This document shows positions 19,320 to 29,896 of a stretch of DNA of 64,000 bases, one piece after another (the first letter of the stretch is position 1; every line of letters starts with the position of its first letter). The DNA lies in the NCBI GenBank assembly GCA_013298715.1, contig JAAFIQ010000011.1, positions 1 through 64,000 of the forward strand, written 5' to 3'. The position numbers and the translations under genes were made by a program. The notes beneath the pieces were generated by a model. It was given only the letters and a program-made list of their open reading frames with translations, was not told where the DNA came from and did no database searches. This DNA comes from Bacteroidota bacterium (GTDB lineage Bacteria; Bacteroidota; Bacteroidia; B-17B0; Aurantibacillaceae).

Positions 19320-20843
19320 TTGCTTTTTTTTATGACCGAAGAGAACACCACAGCTAACGAAACGCGAAAATTATATCCTTACCAAGAACAGGCGGTTAAA
19401 AATATTTTAACCAAATTGGCAGAGCTTCCAAAAAATGCCAACTTGTTGTTTCAATTACCAACAGGTGGTGGCAAAACAATTATTTTTAGCGAAATTGCCC
19501 GCCAATATATTTTACAATACAACAGAAAAGTTTTAATACTTACCCACCGTATTGAGCTTGGAAAACAAACATCTGATGTGTTAAATAACCTTGGCATTAC
19601 AAATAAAATTATTAATAGTGAGGTAAAGCAATTGCCTCAACAAAGCCACTACCAAAGCTTTACAGCCTTAGTAGAAACCTTAAATAACCGTTTACAAGAT
19701 AACGACCAGTTTTTAGAGGATATTGGTTTAGTAATTGTAGATGAGGCACACAACAATTCGTTTAGAAAAATTTTTCATTATTTTGAAGATGTAAATATTT
19801 TAGGAGTTACCGCCACCCCTTTAAGTAGCAACAAGAAATTGCCACTTTATCAAACCTACCATAGTTTAATTGTTGGCGAGAGCATATCTGATTTAATTAC
19901 CCAAGGTTATTTGTGCGAAGGAAAAACATTTAACTACGATGTAAATTTAAGCTCGTTACGTGTTGGAAATAATGGCGAATTTACCGTTGGTAGCCACGAA
20001 TTACTATATACGCAAGCAATGATGCAAGGAAAGCTTATTGAGGCTTACGAAGAACATGGTAAAGGCAAAAAAACTTTGATTTTTAACGCAGGTATTTTAA
20101 CCAGCCGTGTTGTTTACGAAACATTTAAAAAGAAAAATTTACCTGTAAGGCATTTGGATAGCACTTTTAGCGATAGAGATAGGGTTGAAACACTTGAATG
20201 GTTTAGAAATACAAAAGATGGTATTCTAACATCAGTTAGTATTTTAACCACAGGGTTCGATGAGCCTGAAGTTGAAACCATTATTTTAAACAGAGCTACC
20301 AAATCACTTACGCTTTATCACCAAATGATTGGACGTGGTAGCCGTGTGTTGCCGAACAAAAAGACGTTTAATATAATTGATTTAGGAAATAACTCGCGCA
20401 GGTTTAATTTGTGGCAATTCCCAATAGATTGGAAACACGTATTTGTTGCACCGCATTTGTACTTGGAGCAACGCTATAAAGATGAGTGGGATTATGAGTT
20501 AGAGAATGATTACGATTTACCACCAGAAATAAAAGAACGTTTTTTAAATTCGAGTGCTGAGGCATTTATAGTGCGCGAGCGTTATATGATGGCCTTACGC
20601 AAGGGATTAAAACCACAAGTTGTTTTAGAAGATAGCTTAGAGGACCATTTTGGAAGGATTAAAGACAATGCGTCTGACTTTGATGAAGCTTTAGAACTTT
20701 TTAACTTATTAAGCGAAGAAATGCGTTACCGAGTAAACCAATTTGGAAAATGCATCAACTCCACCCGCAACCACATCGATCATCAATCGCAAATGTATAT
20801 GAGTAAATTGCGGAGAAGGATATCGAATTATTTTGTAGAGTAG
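19320..20843 (+). CDS. DEAD/DEAH box superfamily 2 helicase
   Basis: LFQLPTGGGKTIIFSEIA, VDEAHNN, GVTATPL, TTGFDEPEVETIILNRATKSLTLYHQMIGRGSR. Confidence 0.9.
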   Translation: MLFFMTEENTTANETRKLYPYQEQAVKNILTKLAELPKNANLLFQLPTGGGKTIIFSEIARQYILQYNRKVLILTHRIELGKQTSDVLNNLGITNKIINSEVKQLPQQSHYQSFTALVETLNNRLQDNDQFLEDIGLVIVDEAHNNSFRKIFHYFEDVNILGVTATPLSSNKKLPLYQTYHSLIVGESISDLITQGYLCEGKTFNYDVNLSSLRVGNNGEFTVGSHELLYTQAMMQGKLIEAYEEHGKGKKTLIFNAGILTSRVVYETFKKKNLPVRHLDSTFSDRDRVETLEWFRNTKDGILTSVSILTTGFDEPEVETIILNRATKSLTLYHQMIGRGSRVLPNKKTFNIIDLGNNSRRFNLWQFPIDWKHVFVAPHLYLEQRYKDEWDYELENDYDLPPEIKERFLNSSAEAFIVRERYMMALRKGLKPQVVLEDSLEDHFGRIKDNASDFDEALELFNLLSEEMRYRVNQFGKCINSTRNHIDHQSQMYMSKLRRRISNYFVE

Positions 20844-20877
20844 TTATATTTAATTTTAAGTTGAAATATTTTTTAAC

Positions 20878-22254
20878 TCAAATTTGATTAACTCCCTTTC
20901 TTGAAAAATGGAAAACGTTTTTAATATGGTTAACCAGATAATCAACAATTAAGCCCAGAGAAACTATGCAAATAAAGTTTAATAGAATTTGAGTAATAAA
21001 TAAGTGCCGTTTTACTTCTAAGGTATCTGCACTATAAGAGAGTATTGCATTTGCGGTTGTTAAAATTGATAAAACCAGAATTAATACATAAATGCGATTA
21101 CCTGTTTTAAAGAATAAAAAACTAACGATTCCTATAACTAAAATTGCAAATAGGAAAGAAAAACAAGGAAAAACCAAATCTACTTTTTTATGAAAATTAG
21201 TTGATTCGCGGATGTAGCCAAAATAAGGTGAACATAAAATTCTGCTAATTTTTTCAGGTGATTCATCTTTCATAAGCAGATAAGATGGATGCGATAACAG
21301 AAAGTTTTGGAATGTTTTTTTTCCATCTTTAACTATCCAATTGAATAAAGGTGTGTAAGTTGAATCAAAGTATTTAGAATAAACAACACCTCTCAATGCA
21401 TCATCGTCAACATTTTCAATTGGTTTAAAATCTTCAACAATTTTTAATGGCGTTGGCATCCCTTTGCTTTTAAACCAATCTAAATATTCGCTTTTCTTTA
21501 CTACCCTTCCAACAATAGAATTAAATAACGGTAACTTGTAACGTTCACCTTGGTTGGCTGTATAATCTTGAACAAAAAATAGAATAACCGAAAACAATAC
21601 AAGAATAGAATTCTTAACCCTAACTTTTTCTTCCCTCTTTTTTATAAAAACAATAAAGTTTAAAATTGAAAACAATAAAATGATATAAGGCCAAGTATCT
21701 CTGGTAAACGAGAATAAAACGCTGACAAAGATGATAAGAACTAAGTTCAGAGTTGATTGGTTTTTGTAATAGAGAAATAATGTGCCTAGCCATGCAAATA
21801 AAAACGTCATGGATAATGATTCAGATAAAATTGTATATGACCAGCCAACAATGTTCCACCATAAAAAAAAGAAAACTAACACGCAAAGATGTAGTATTTT
21901 TGAAATTTTTGACTGAAAAAACTTAATAAAAGTGAGCGAAATAAAAACTACACTTATAAAATATAAGACTTTTTGAAATAGAACCATTTTGTAAGGGTCG
22001 CCATCAACTAATTTAAGAAAAAGTGGTAAAGTAAAGGGTCTAGGAGCAAACCATTGTCGAGGTTTTGGAGCAAAAAAGTCAAAAGAAAACAGTTCAGCTT
22101 TAGATTGTGTAATGTAGTCTGAAGAATCAGGGAAAGATTCCCAAACAGGAAGTATTTCCATGCAGTCGATAAAGAGAACATAATAAAAAAAAGCAAATAT
22201 TAAAACACAAAGTGCGTAAAAAGTAACGTTAATTATTTTATTATTTGCAAACAT
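20878..22254 (-). CDS. multi-pass membrane protein, function unknown (glycosyltransferase-39-like topology possible)
   Basis: 458-aa ORF with many hydrophobic segments. Confidence 0.6.
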   Translation of the reverse strand: MFANNKIINVTFYALCVLIFAFFYYVLFIDCMEILPVWESFPDSSDYITQSKAELFSFDFFAPKPRQWFAPRPFTLPLFLKLVDGDPYKMVLFQKVLYFISVVFISLTFIKFFQSKISKILHLCVLVFFFLWWNIVGWSYTILSESLSMTFLFAWLGTLFLYYKNQSTLNLVLIIFVSVLFSFTRDTWPYIILLFSILNFIVFIKKREEKVRVKNSILVLFSVILFFVQDYTANQGERYKLPLFNSIVGRVVKKSEYLDWFKSKGMPTPLKIVEDFKPIENVDDDALRGVVYSKYFDSTYTPLFNWIVKDGKKTFQNFLLSHPSYLLMKDESPEKISRILCSPYFGYIRESTNFHKKVDLVFPCFSFLFAILVIGIVSFLFFKTGNRIYVLILVLSILTTANAILSYSADTLEVKRHLFITQILLNFICIVSLGLIVDYLVNHIKNVFHFSRKGVNQI

Positions 22255-22399
22255 AATTTTTAAGTCTGACCCAGCTAAAGGTATTATTTTTTAACAAATC
22301 TAATCTCTAAATATAAAAAAGGAGTAAAGATTAAAAAAATCACCTCCCACATTAAACCTTTGCTTATTTTTAAAGTCCAATAACTAAATCCTATTAAAA

Positions 22400-22948
22400 T
22401 TGGCTAAATTAAGTGATAACGAAATTTTAATGCTCTATAAATCAGAGGCTACAAGAAATTCGGCGCTCACCCATTTAATTAACAATTACCAACAACGCCT
22501 GTACTGGCATATTCGTAAAATTGTTATAAGCCATGATGATGCCGATGATGTGCTACAAAACACCTTTATAAAAATTTGGAAAGGTTTAGAAAATTTTAAG
22601 GAAGAAAGTCAGCTTTATACATGGATGTACCGCATTGCCACCAACGAAAGTTTAACCTTTTTAAAACAAAAGCAAAAACAAAATACTACCTCCATTCACC
22701 CTATAGAGTACAGTTTAAGTAAAAGCTTAGAAAGCGATACTTACTTTAAAGGCGATGAAATTCAACTAAAACTACAACAAGCTATTTTAAGTTTGCCCGA
22801 AAAACAACGTATTGTGTTTAATATGCGTTATTATGATGAAACTCCTTATGAAGAAATGAGTGAGATTTTAGAAACATCGGTAGGGGCGCTAAAAGCCAGT
22901 TACCATATTGCCGCAAAAAAAATTGAAGAAATTTTAACCACCACTTAA
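22400..22948 (+). CDS. ECF RNA polymerase sigma factor
   Basis: DDADDVLQNTFIKIWKGLENFKEESQLYTWMYRIATNESLTFLKQ, LPEKQRIVFNMRYYDETPYEEMSEILETSVGALKASYHIAAKKIEEIL. Confidence 0.92.
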   Translation: MAKLSDNEILMLYKSEATRNSALTHLINNYQQRLYWHIRKIVISHDDADDVLQNTFIKIWKGLENFKEESQLYTWMYRIATNESLTFLKQKQKQNTTSIHPIEYSLSKSLESDTYFKGDEIQLKLQQAILSLPEKQRIVFNMRYYDETPYEEMSEILETSVGALKASYHIAAKKIEEILTTT

Positions 22949-22983
22949 ACCTTTCGTAAAAACAACAGTCTATAATACGTAAA

Positions 22984-23724
22984 ATGAGTAATTTGCTAAA
23001 TAATAACGAAAATAATAACCAAGGGAATTTTAATTTGCCTAGTAATTATTTTATGCAAAATGCAAAAAGTATTGCCAATAAAATTGAGTGGGCTGATGAG
23101 CATAAACCTTATCCAACCCTAGAAAAATTAAAAAATCAACACGGGTTTGTTACCCCACAAAACTATTTTGAATCAAGCAGCGTAAAACTCGAATTAAATG
23201 CTTTCCCTACTCTAAAGGGTTTAAAAAAACAGACGCCATTTTTAGTTCCTGAAAATTATTTTAACCAGAATGCCGATTTGCTTGGGGCAATTGTTAATCA
23301 AGAAAATTCAGTTTTATCAAGTATTCTTAAACAAAATTCATTTGCTGTTCCTCAAAATTATTTTGAAGAAAACATCGTTTCATTAGAAGAAAAAATTAAT
23401 CCTCAAACTAAAGTAATTCCATTATTTAAACCAAAAGTATGGATGGCCGCTGCTGCCGTGTTATTCATTGTTCTGGGCGCTTGGACTTTTAACTATTATT
23501 TCTTAAGTCCTACTAATAGCAACTGTACTAGTCTGGCTTGCATAGATAATAAAGAACTTTTAAAAACCAAGCATTTGAATAATTTAGATGACGAGGAATT
23601 AATAAAAATAGTAAACGTAAAAAAACTAGAAGAAAAATTAAACAATAACCTTAACCCTAAATCTGTAAATATCTTAGATACAGCTACTAACGAAGCTTTA
23701 GATGAAGCAATAGATGAACTATAA
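22984..23724 (+). CDS. membrane protein, candidate anti-sigma factor, with repeated (V)PxNYF motifs
   Basis: Directly after sigma gene; one TM; repeats NLPSNYF, VTPQNYF, LVPENYF, AVPQNYF. Confidence 0.65.
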   Translation: MSNLLNNNENNNQGNFNLPSNYFMQNAKSIANKIEWADEHKPYPTLEKLKNQHGFVTPQNYFESSSVKLELNAFPTLKGLKKQTPFLVPENYFNQNADLLGAIVNQENSVLSSILKQNSFAVPQNYFEENIVSLEEKINPQTKVIPLFKPKVWMAAAAVLFIVLGAWTFNYYFLSPTNSNCTSLACIDNKELLKTKHLNNLDDEELIKIVNVKKLEEKLNNNLNPKSVNILDTATNEALDEAIDEL

Positions 23725-24153
23725 ATGAAACAGTTTAAACACATATTTTTTGTTTTGCTTATAGCTTTTATGAGTTTTAGCACTATTGCTCAAACCGATA
23801 AAGACAAAGTTGATGCTTTACGCGTGGCCTTTGTAACAAAAAAATTAAGCTTAACCAACGCTGAGGCTGATAAATTTTGGCCAGTTTATAATGAGTACAA
23901 CGATAAGGTAAAAGCAGTTCGTAAAAATTTACGTCAATCTTACAAAAAAGATATTGATAAACTAAGTGAAAAAGAATTAGAGGAACTGTTTCAACTCACC
24001 ATAAAATCAAAGCAAGCTGAGGCAGATTTAGCAAAATTGTACTATGATAAAATTAAAGCCATTATTGGGCTTAAAAAAACAGCCTTACTTCATTTGGCAG
24101 AAGATGAGTTTAAAAAAGAAATAATTAAAAACATCCAAGATAAAAGCGATTAG
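23725..24153 (+). CDS. periplasmic helical sensor-like protein (Spy/CpxP-like)
   Basis: Signal peptide, then Lys/Glu-rich helical protein with LSLTNAEADKFWPVYNEYNDK. Confidence 0.65.
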   Translation: MKQFKHIFFVLLIAFMSFSTIAQTDKDKVDALRVAFVTKKLSLTNAEADKFWPVYNEYNDKVKAVRKNLRQSYKKDIDKLSEKELEELFQLTIKSKQAEADLAKLYYDKIKAIIGLKKTALLHLAEDEFKKEIIKNIQDKSD

Positions 24154-24202
24154 TCTGACTAACAACCTTAAATATTTTGCTCCAAGTAAGGTACTTATAA
24201 TT

Positions 24203-25345
24203 ATGAGTGCCTTTTTGTGCATATTTTCACACACAAGCTTGGCTCAAACCGCTTTTGATAGCCTTAAAATTAAAGAACCCAAACATTACTTTAATACCGT
24301 TATTCTTGCCGATTTTTACCAAAAGCCAACACAGGAAATTTTAGATACGGTTAACTTCATTTCGAAAAAACTAAAAACGTATGGTATAAAACAATTTATT
24401 GTAAACGCTCAAATCCCTTTATATACGATAGAAGATACAATTAATGGCGTTCATAAAAATACGCATGTACTTCTAACGGCAAATGGCATGTTACTACAAC
24501 CTCAATTTTCAGGTATAAGTAACCATAACCTCGTTAAATTTGGAGCAGGCTTACGTTATATTCACAATACAGGAAAAAAAGGAGTCTTTTTTGCAGATGT
24601 TGCACCCTTTGTTACCCGTGATATTTCTTACCCTTCAAAGCCATATTACCGAGTAGCAAGTACATTTATCTACTCCTATAACCAAAGTATGTTTTTTAAT
24701 TGGCGAGTTGGGCTAACAAAGTCATTTATGTGGGGTAACCGACTTTACCTTCCTTTTGTGGGTATTAGAGTTGGACGCCTAGATAAAGTTAATTTTAGTT
24801 TTCAATTTCCTCGTAGTATAAGTTTAAATATTCCGATAAAACAACGTGCATTGATTTCTATTTATTCAAAAAACCAAGGTGGTATGTTTAATTTTTCTAA
24901 CGCAGATTCTGTTTATTATTTACGCAACGATGCCACTTTTCACTTTACCCGATTTGAAGTAAACACAGGCATTAGAGCCGATTTTAAAGCTCATAAAAAT
25001 TTAAACTTTTATTTGGCATTAGGCACCAGTAGCAGAAATACAATTACCTTTTACTCAACCAATAAAAACAGAACAAATAGAGCTGCTCCTTTACGTTCTT
25101 TCTTTTACAAGCAAACATTTGCGCCAACTTTATTTATAAATGCCGGAATTGTAGTTAAATTAGGCAAAACTAAATCTATTTACAATAATAAAAACTTGTA
25201 CGATGCCATAGATTTGAATAATACCATAGGCGCTGGCGATAATAATACCAGTAATGGCAACATTCAAATAAATAATTTACGAACTAAAAAAAGTGATGCC
25301 AACTTAAATTCAATCCAAGACTTGATTGATTATAATGATTATTGA
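24203..25345 (+). CDS. predicted secreted/outer-membrane protein
   Basis: 380-aa ORF with signal peptide and alternating aromatic strands. Confidence 0.55.
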   Translation: MSAFLCIFSHTSLAQTAFDSLKIKEPKHYFNTVILADFYQKPTQEILDTVNFISKKLKTYGIKQFIVNAQIPLYTIEDTINGVHKNTHVLLTANGMLLQPQFSGISNHNLVKFGAGLRYIHNTGKKGVFFADVAPFVTRDISYPSKPYYRVASTFIYSYNQSMFFNWRVGLTKSFMWGNRLYLPFVGIRVGRLDKVNFSFQFPRSISLNIPIKQRALISIYSKNQGGMFNFSNADSVYYLRNDATFHFTRFEVNTGIRADFKAHKNLNFYLALGTSSRNTITFYSTNKNRTNRAAPLRSFFYKQTFAPTLFINAGIVVKLGKTKSIYNNKNLYDAIDLNNTIGAGDNNTSNGNIQINNLRTKKSDANLNSIQDLIDYNDY

Positions 25346-25371
25346 TAGGTATCATCCTAAAATGAGAATTA

Positions 25372-25631
25372 GGGTTCACTCAAAATGTATAAAAATTAAC
25401 TGAATCGACCTGCCTACGGCGGGCACGGGCAGCGAAGTGAAGATGTATAGAAATACTTCGAGCTGAGCTAACGACGAGTCAGTTAATTTTTATCGAGCCA
25501 AAAACGCAAAGAAAACTCTATTTTTATCTGTAAGGATTTTCTCAAAAGAATTCAAAAAACTTTGCACATAAAAATGGATTTAACCTTTACATCTCTTATC
25601 AATTGGCTTATTTGCGTTTTTGAGTGAACCC
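25372..25631. mobile_element. MITE-like 260-bp element, copy 2, with target duplication
   Basis: Perfect 14-bp TIRs GGGTTCACTCAAAA / TTTTGAGTGAACCC flanked by GAATTA at 25366-25371 and 25632-25637. Confidence 0.87.
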
Positions 25632-25675
25632 GAATTAGTTAAAAAAAAGTTTACTAATACATTAAGTTTAAAAAA

Positions 25676-25888
25676 TTATTGAAACAATAAAAACATTATA
25701 ACTGTAAGTATATTTTTTGACACCGCCCCTACTCTGTTTTTTACATTAAGTTTGGTGTAAATAACTTTTAATTGAGTTTTTATAGTATTTATACTCACGT
25801 TTCTTAACTCAGCAATTTCTTTGTTGCTAAACCCTTTACATAATAAAGCATATACTTGCATTTCTGCTTTGGTCAATTTATTGAGCAC
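25676..25888 (-). CDS. stand-alone LuxR/GerE-type helix-turn-helix, possibly a truncated remnant
   Basis: LTKAEMQVYALLCKGFSNKEIAELRNVSINTIKTQLKVIYTKLNVKNR; no receiver or sensor domain; apparent GTG start. Confidence 0.6.
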   Translation of the reverse strand: MLNKLTKAEMQVYALLCKGFSNKEIAELRNVSINTIKTQLKVIYTKLNVKNRVGAVSKNILTVIMFLLFQ

Positions 25889-25995
25889 CTTAAAGCAACA
25901 AAACTAAGTTCATAATAGTTTAATTCCCTCACCCTTTCGAGTGATTTTAGCCACGAATATTATAACAAAGTAAGTTTTATAAAATTTAATTACAT

Positions 25996-27822
25996 TTGAT
26001 AAGAATGAATAAAGTTGCAAAGAGGCTAATACTATTTCTAGCATTAATTTTTCTTCGTTTATTATTGAATTCTCAAGATAAAGGAAAAATTCAAGAATGT
26101 TTATCAATTATAGCCCAAGGAAACGAAGATACCCTAATGGTAAAAGCTTGCAATGACTTAGCGACCGAATTTTTAGGCTCCGATGACGAAAAAGCCAAGA
26201 TGTATGCTAACAAAGCATTAAGACTCTCTATTAAACTCTCCAATAAATACTTACAATCATGGTCGCTAAATTTAATTGGAATGTCTTACGATTATTTAGG
26301 TAAGCCAGATAGCGCTTTGTTTAACTATCAAAAGGCAATTAAAATAAAAAATGTGTTACAAGATAATGATGGACTTGGCTCTGTTTATATGAATATAGGC
26401 GTAATGTATTATTATCAAAATAATACTCCCAAAGCAATTGAATATTACACAAAATCCATAAACTATTTTTACAAAGTAAATAATCAAAAAAGAATTGCAG
26501 GCATATTTAATAATTTAGGTATAATATACCGACAAGAAAAAAAGTACATTTCGGCAATTGAAATGTTCGAGAAGGCATTTGATATTAAATCTAAGATTAA
26601 AGACACGGTTGGTATGGCAAATGCCTTTGGCAATCTAGGTGTGGTATACCAAAAAATGGGTAACTATAGAAAAGCAGAGCAGTATCACCTCAAATCAATG
26701 CGTTTGGATAGTTTAACAACCAATAATTATAACCTTGTATCTTCTTACATAAGTTTAGCTGAACTTTATTTCTACATAAAAAAATACGATGCTGTTAAAA
26801 ATTACTTGAATAAAGCCATTGAAAAAGGAGATAAAATAAATGCGATTCATTATTTAGATGATGCTTACTTGTTATACACAAAAAATGATAGCGTTACCAA
26901 AAATGATAAAATGGCCTACCTACATTTAAAAAAATATATTTACTATAACAATGAAGTTTTAAAAACCGACCGTTTAAAACAAATGGATAAACTAGAAACT
27001 GTTTTTTTAGTGAAAGAAAAAGAAAATCGAATAAATTTACTTAACGCAACCTCACAAATTAATGAACTAAAAATTCAACAGCAAAAGAAACAATTGTTGG
27101 TGTTTGTTATAGTTTCGGCTTTATTAATCTGCCTAATAATTGTGATACTAATATCTTATAAACGCACACAACATCAAAGAAGAGAGTTGCATAAAAAAAA
27201 TACAAAAATCGAAGAAATTTTAAACGAAAAAGAAACCTTGCTTAAAGAAATTCATCACCGTGTAAAAAATAATTTACAAATAATTTCAAGTCTACTTAAC
27301 TTACAATCGCGCTATATAAAAGATGATAATGCCTTAAATGCCATAAACGAAAGCAAAGAACGCATAAACGCAATTTCGTTATTGCATAAAGAAATTTATC
27401 AAAATGAGGTTCTAAAATTAATTGATACCAAGGCATATTTCGAGAATTTGTTTACTCATTTGCAAAATGCTTTCGATCCAACAAAAAAATGTAACCTAAC
27501 TATATATATTGACGAACTATTTTTAGATATAGATAGCCTGTTACCTCTTGGCTTAATTGCAAACGAATTAATAACTAATGCATACAAATATGGCTGCGCC
27601 AACACCAACCCACAAATTAATTTTGCGCTTACTAAAAATTTAAAAACAGTAACCATGTCTGTTCAAGACAACGGAAAAGGATTTAATGAAAATTTTTCTT
27701 TTGAAAAGTTAAACTCGTTAGGATTAAAATTAATTTCGTTATTTGCCAATAAATTAAATGCAAAAGTGATTACAGAAAATAACTCAGGAGCTTGTATAAA
27801 ATTAATATTTAGTTTAAAATAG
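25996..27822 (+). CDS. TPR-repeat sensor histidine kinase (HisKA_2 type); likely start ATG at 26005
   Basis: TPR array, [44 protein letters not shown]. Confidence 0.9.
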   Translation: MIRMNKVAKRLILFLALIFLRLLLNSQDKGKIQECLSIIAQGNEDTLMVKACNDLATEFLGSDDEKAKMYANKALRLSIKLSNKYLQSWSLNLIGMSYDYLGKPDSALFNYQKAIKIKNVLQDNDGLGSVYMNIGVMYYYQNNTPKAIEYYTKSINYFYKVNNQKRIAGIFNNLGIIYRQEKKYISAIEMFEKAFDIKSKIKDTVGMANAFGNLGVVYQKMGNYRKAEQYHLKSMRLDSLTTNNYNLVSSYISLAELYFYIKKYDAVKNYLNKAIEKGDKINAIHYLDDAYLLYTKNDSVTKNDKMAYLHLKKYIYYNNEVLKTDRLKQMDKLETVFLVKEKENRINLLNATSQINELKIQQQKKQLLVFVIVSALLICLIIVILISYKRTQHQRRELHKKNTKIEEILNEKETLLKEIHHRVKNNLQIISSLLNLQSRYIKDDNALNAINESKERINAISLLHKEIYQNEVLKLIDTKAYFENLFTHLQNAFDPTKKCNLTIYIDELFLDIDSLLPLGLIANELITNAYKYGCANTNPQINFALTKNLKTVTMSVQDNGKGFNENFSFEKLNSLGLKLISLFANKLNAKVITENNSGACIKLIFSLK

Positions 27823-27828
27823 TAAAGT

Positions 27829-28437
27829 ATGGAAATATTAATAGTTGAAGACGAGCCATTGATTGCTGAAGATATTAGTTACTTTTTAGAAGAAGCTGGT
27901 TATAAAAAAAATGTAATTGTGCATTCCTATACTCAAGCAATTACGCAGCTAGAAACGAAAAATTTCGATTTTATTTTTTTAGATTTTAATTTAGGTGAAG
28001 ATTCATCAGGTGCAGATTTGGCAAAAGAAGTAAATTTAAATTACATGATACCCTTTGCGTTTATTACATCTTACGCCGATAAAAATTCAATTCAGCAAAT
28101 TAAAGTATTGCACCCAGTTGGATATATTGTAAAACCTTTTAATGGTAAAGAAATTCCCGCTGTGTTAGAATTGGGTTTAGAGTTATTTTATTCTTACATG
28201 GATACAAATAAAGAATTAGACCTAAACAAAATTAATAAGTTTGCAAATAGCACATTAACTCCGCAAGAGATAAACATTTTAGCAAAACTTATTGAAGGTA
28301 AAAGTAATAAACAAATTTCTGATGAGTTGTTCGTGTCAATAAACACAACCAAAACGCATTTAAAAAATATTTTCTTAAAGTTAGACGTAAGCTCACGCTC
28401 AGAGGCAATGGTAATTTTAGCAAAGTGCCAATCCTAA
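27829..28437 (+). CDS. response regulator, CheY receiver plus LuxR HTH
   Basis: ILIVEDEPLIAEDI, FIFLDFNLGED, IVKPFNGKE, GKSNKQISDELFVSINTTKTHLKNIFLKLDV. Confidence 0.92.
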   Translation: MEILIVEDEPLIAEDISYFLEEAGYKKNVIVHSYTQAITQLETKNFDFIFLDFNLGEDSSGADLAKEVNLNYMIPFAFITSYADKNSIQQIKVLHPVGYIVKPFNGKEIPAVLELGLELFYSYMDTNKELDLNKINKFANSTLTPQEINILAKLIEGKSNKQISDELFVSINTTKTHLKNIFLKLDVSSRSEAMVILAKCQS

Positions 28438-28506
28438 ACTCCCAAAAAAGCACCCAATAATATTAAAATCACCCTTACGGGTGAAAAATTACACTTTCAC
28501 TTAAGG

Positions 28507-28514
28507 TAACTTTG
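28507..28514 (+). promoter_or_regulatory. candidate -7 promoter box TAACTTTG
   Basis: TAnnTTTG 18 bp before ATG at 28533. Confidence 0.4.
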
Positions 28515-28532
28515 TTTCAATAAAAAAACACT

Positions 28533-29795
28533 ATGAAACAAAAATTATTATTACTCGCAACAATTTTTACGTTTGTTACAAAAGCGCAAACGTTTAACAT
28601 TACAAACTTCACAGAAGATGGCTACCCAGTTAGTATTGGCTTTCCATCGAAAGTTGAAAAATCCATTAAACCTTCTGCAAACGACACAATGTTAACAGCA
28701 TACTCAGGTGGAGGTGGTGTTACTTTTGCTATCACCGTTAGCAAGGTAAAAGATCAAAGTTTTGCTGAGCGAGCTGTACCTGGAATTATTAAACGTCTAG
28801 AAGCTAAAGCCGCAAAAGTTGATTTAAAAAACGCATCTAGTTTACTTGGCTACAACACAACTTACATAACTTATGTAAACGATAAAGGATCATTTATTTG
28901 TATTCACGTATTTAACATTGAGCGTTATATTTTTCAAATTTTCACAATGAACAAAACAAGTTACTTAAACGATTCACAAAATGCCACATTTTTTAATTCC
29001 TTAGTTTTTAACAAAAACGGAAGCGTTGCTACAAACCCTTCTTTATCTGGCAAAAATGGGTCTTTACAAAATAATACCACACAGCCCAGCAATAATAATT
29101 CACAACCGGTTTCAAATAACACAAGTAATAGTAATTCAGGCACTTGGAATGTAAACGACAGAGCCGAAATTTATGACACAAAAGAAAAAAAATGGTTTGG
29201 TTGCTTAATTTTAAAAGTAAATAGTAATGGTACATATAAAATTGGTTACGATGGTTATGGAGATACTTACGATGAAGATGTAACTGCTGATAGATTAGCA
29301 AAACCAACTTCAAACACAACGCCTGCAAATCCACCGTATGTAAAAGCTGTAAAAGGACAAAAAATTTACATTAAAGGAAATTTAAAAAGCGGACAAATAA
29401 TGGAAGATTTTGAGTGGGCAGAATCAAGTTCTATGGCTTGTTGGGTTGGAATTAGAAATATTGAATTTGAAGGGAAACATGTTGCCTATTGGTTTGATTT
29501 ACCTAAAAAGTCTATTGTAAAAATAACAGTAACACCTGCAAGCTCAAATTCACGAATTAATATTTACGGTTATTCTGGTTTTGATTTTATAAAAACACCT
29601 CCAGAGGTAAGTCGCTGCACTGCTTGTGAAGCTTCTTTTCCTGAATGGATTGGACAGCCGAATTTAAGCGAGCCATCAAAACCACAAACAATCGAATTTA
29701 ATGCAACTACAATTCGTAATAGGGTATACTTTGCTGTGGCAGGTGCTAAAGGAGTAGTAGAAGGTGATTATACAATTACAATTGATATGCAATAA
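28533..29795 (+). CDS. secreted protein with central Tudor/agenet-like segment
   Basis: Signal peptide; Asn/Ser-rich linker; WNVNDRAEIYDTKEKKWFGCLILKVNSNGTYKIGYDGYGDTYDEDVTADRL. Confidence 0.6.
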   Translation: MKQKLLLLATIFTFVTKAQTFNITNFTEDGYPVSIGFPSKVEKSIKPSANDTMLTAYSGGGGVTFAITVSKVKDQSFAERAVPGIIKRLEAKAAKVDLKNASSLLGYNTTYITYVNDKGSFICIHVFNIERYIFQIFTMNKTSYLNDSQNATFFNSLVFNKNGSVATNPSLSGKNGSLQNNTTQPSNNNSQPVSNNTSNSNSGTWNVNDRAEIYDTKEKKWFGCLILKVNSNGTYKIGYDGYGDTYDEDVTADRLAKPTSNTTPANPPYVKAVKGQKIYIKGNLKSGQIMEDFEWAESSSMACWVGIRNIEFEGKHVAYWFDLPKKSIVKITVTPASSNSRINIYGYSGFDFIKTPPEVSRCTACEASFPEWIGQPNLSEPSKPQTIEFNATTIRNRVYFAVAGAKGVVEGDYTITIDMQ

Positions 29796-29896
29796 ATTCA
29801 AATCGCTAATTCAAATTTTAGTGTATCAAAAAAAAATTAGGGTTTTAAAAATTACTCAATTAAAATCTAATCAAATTATTTAAAACTAAACTATTC

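Noticed and set aside
28470-28483. Hairpin CACCCTTACGGGTG after the response regulator
   Set aside because: Short stem without a following T tract on the plus strand; too weak to call a terminator.
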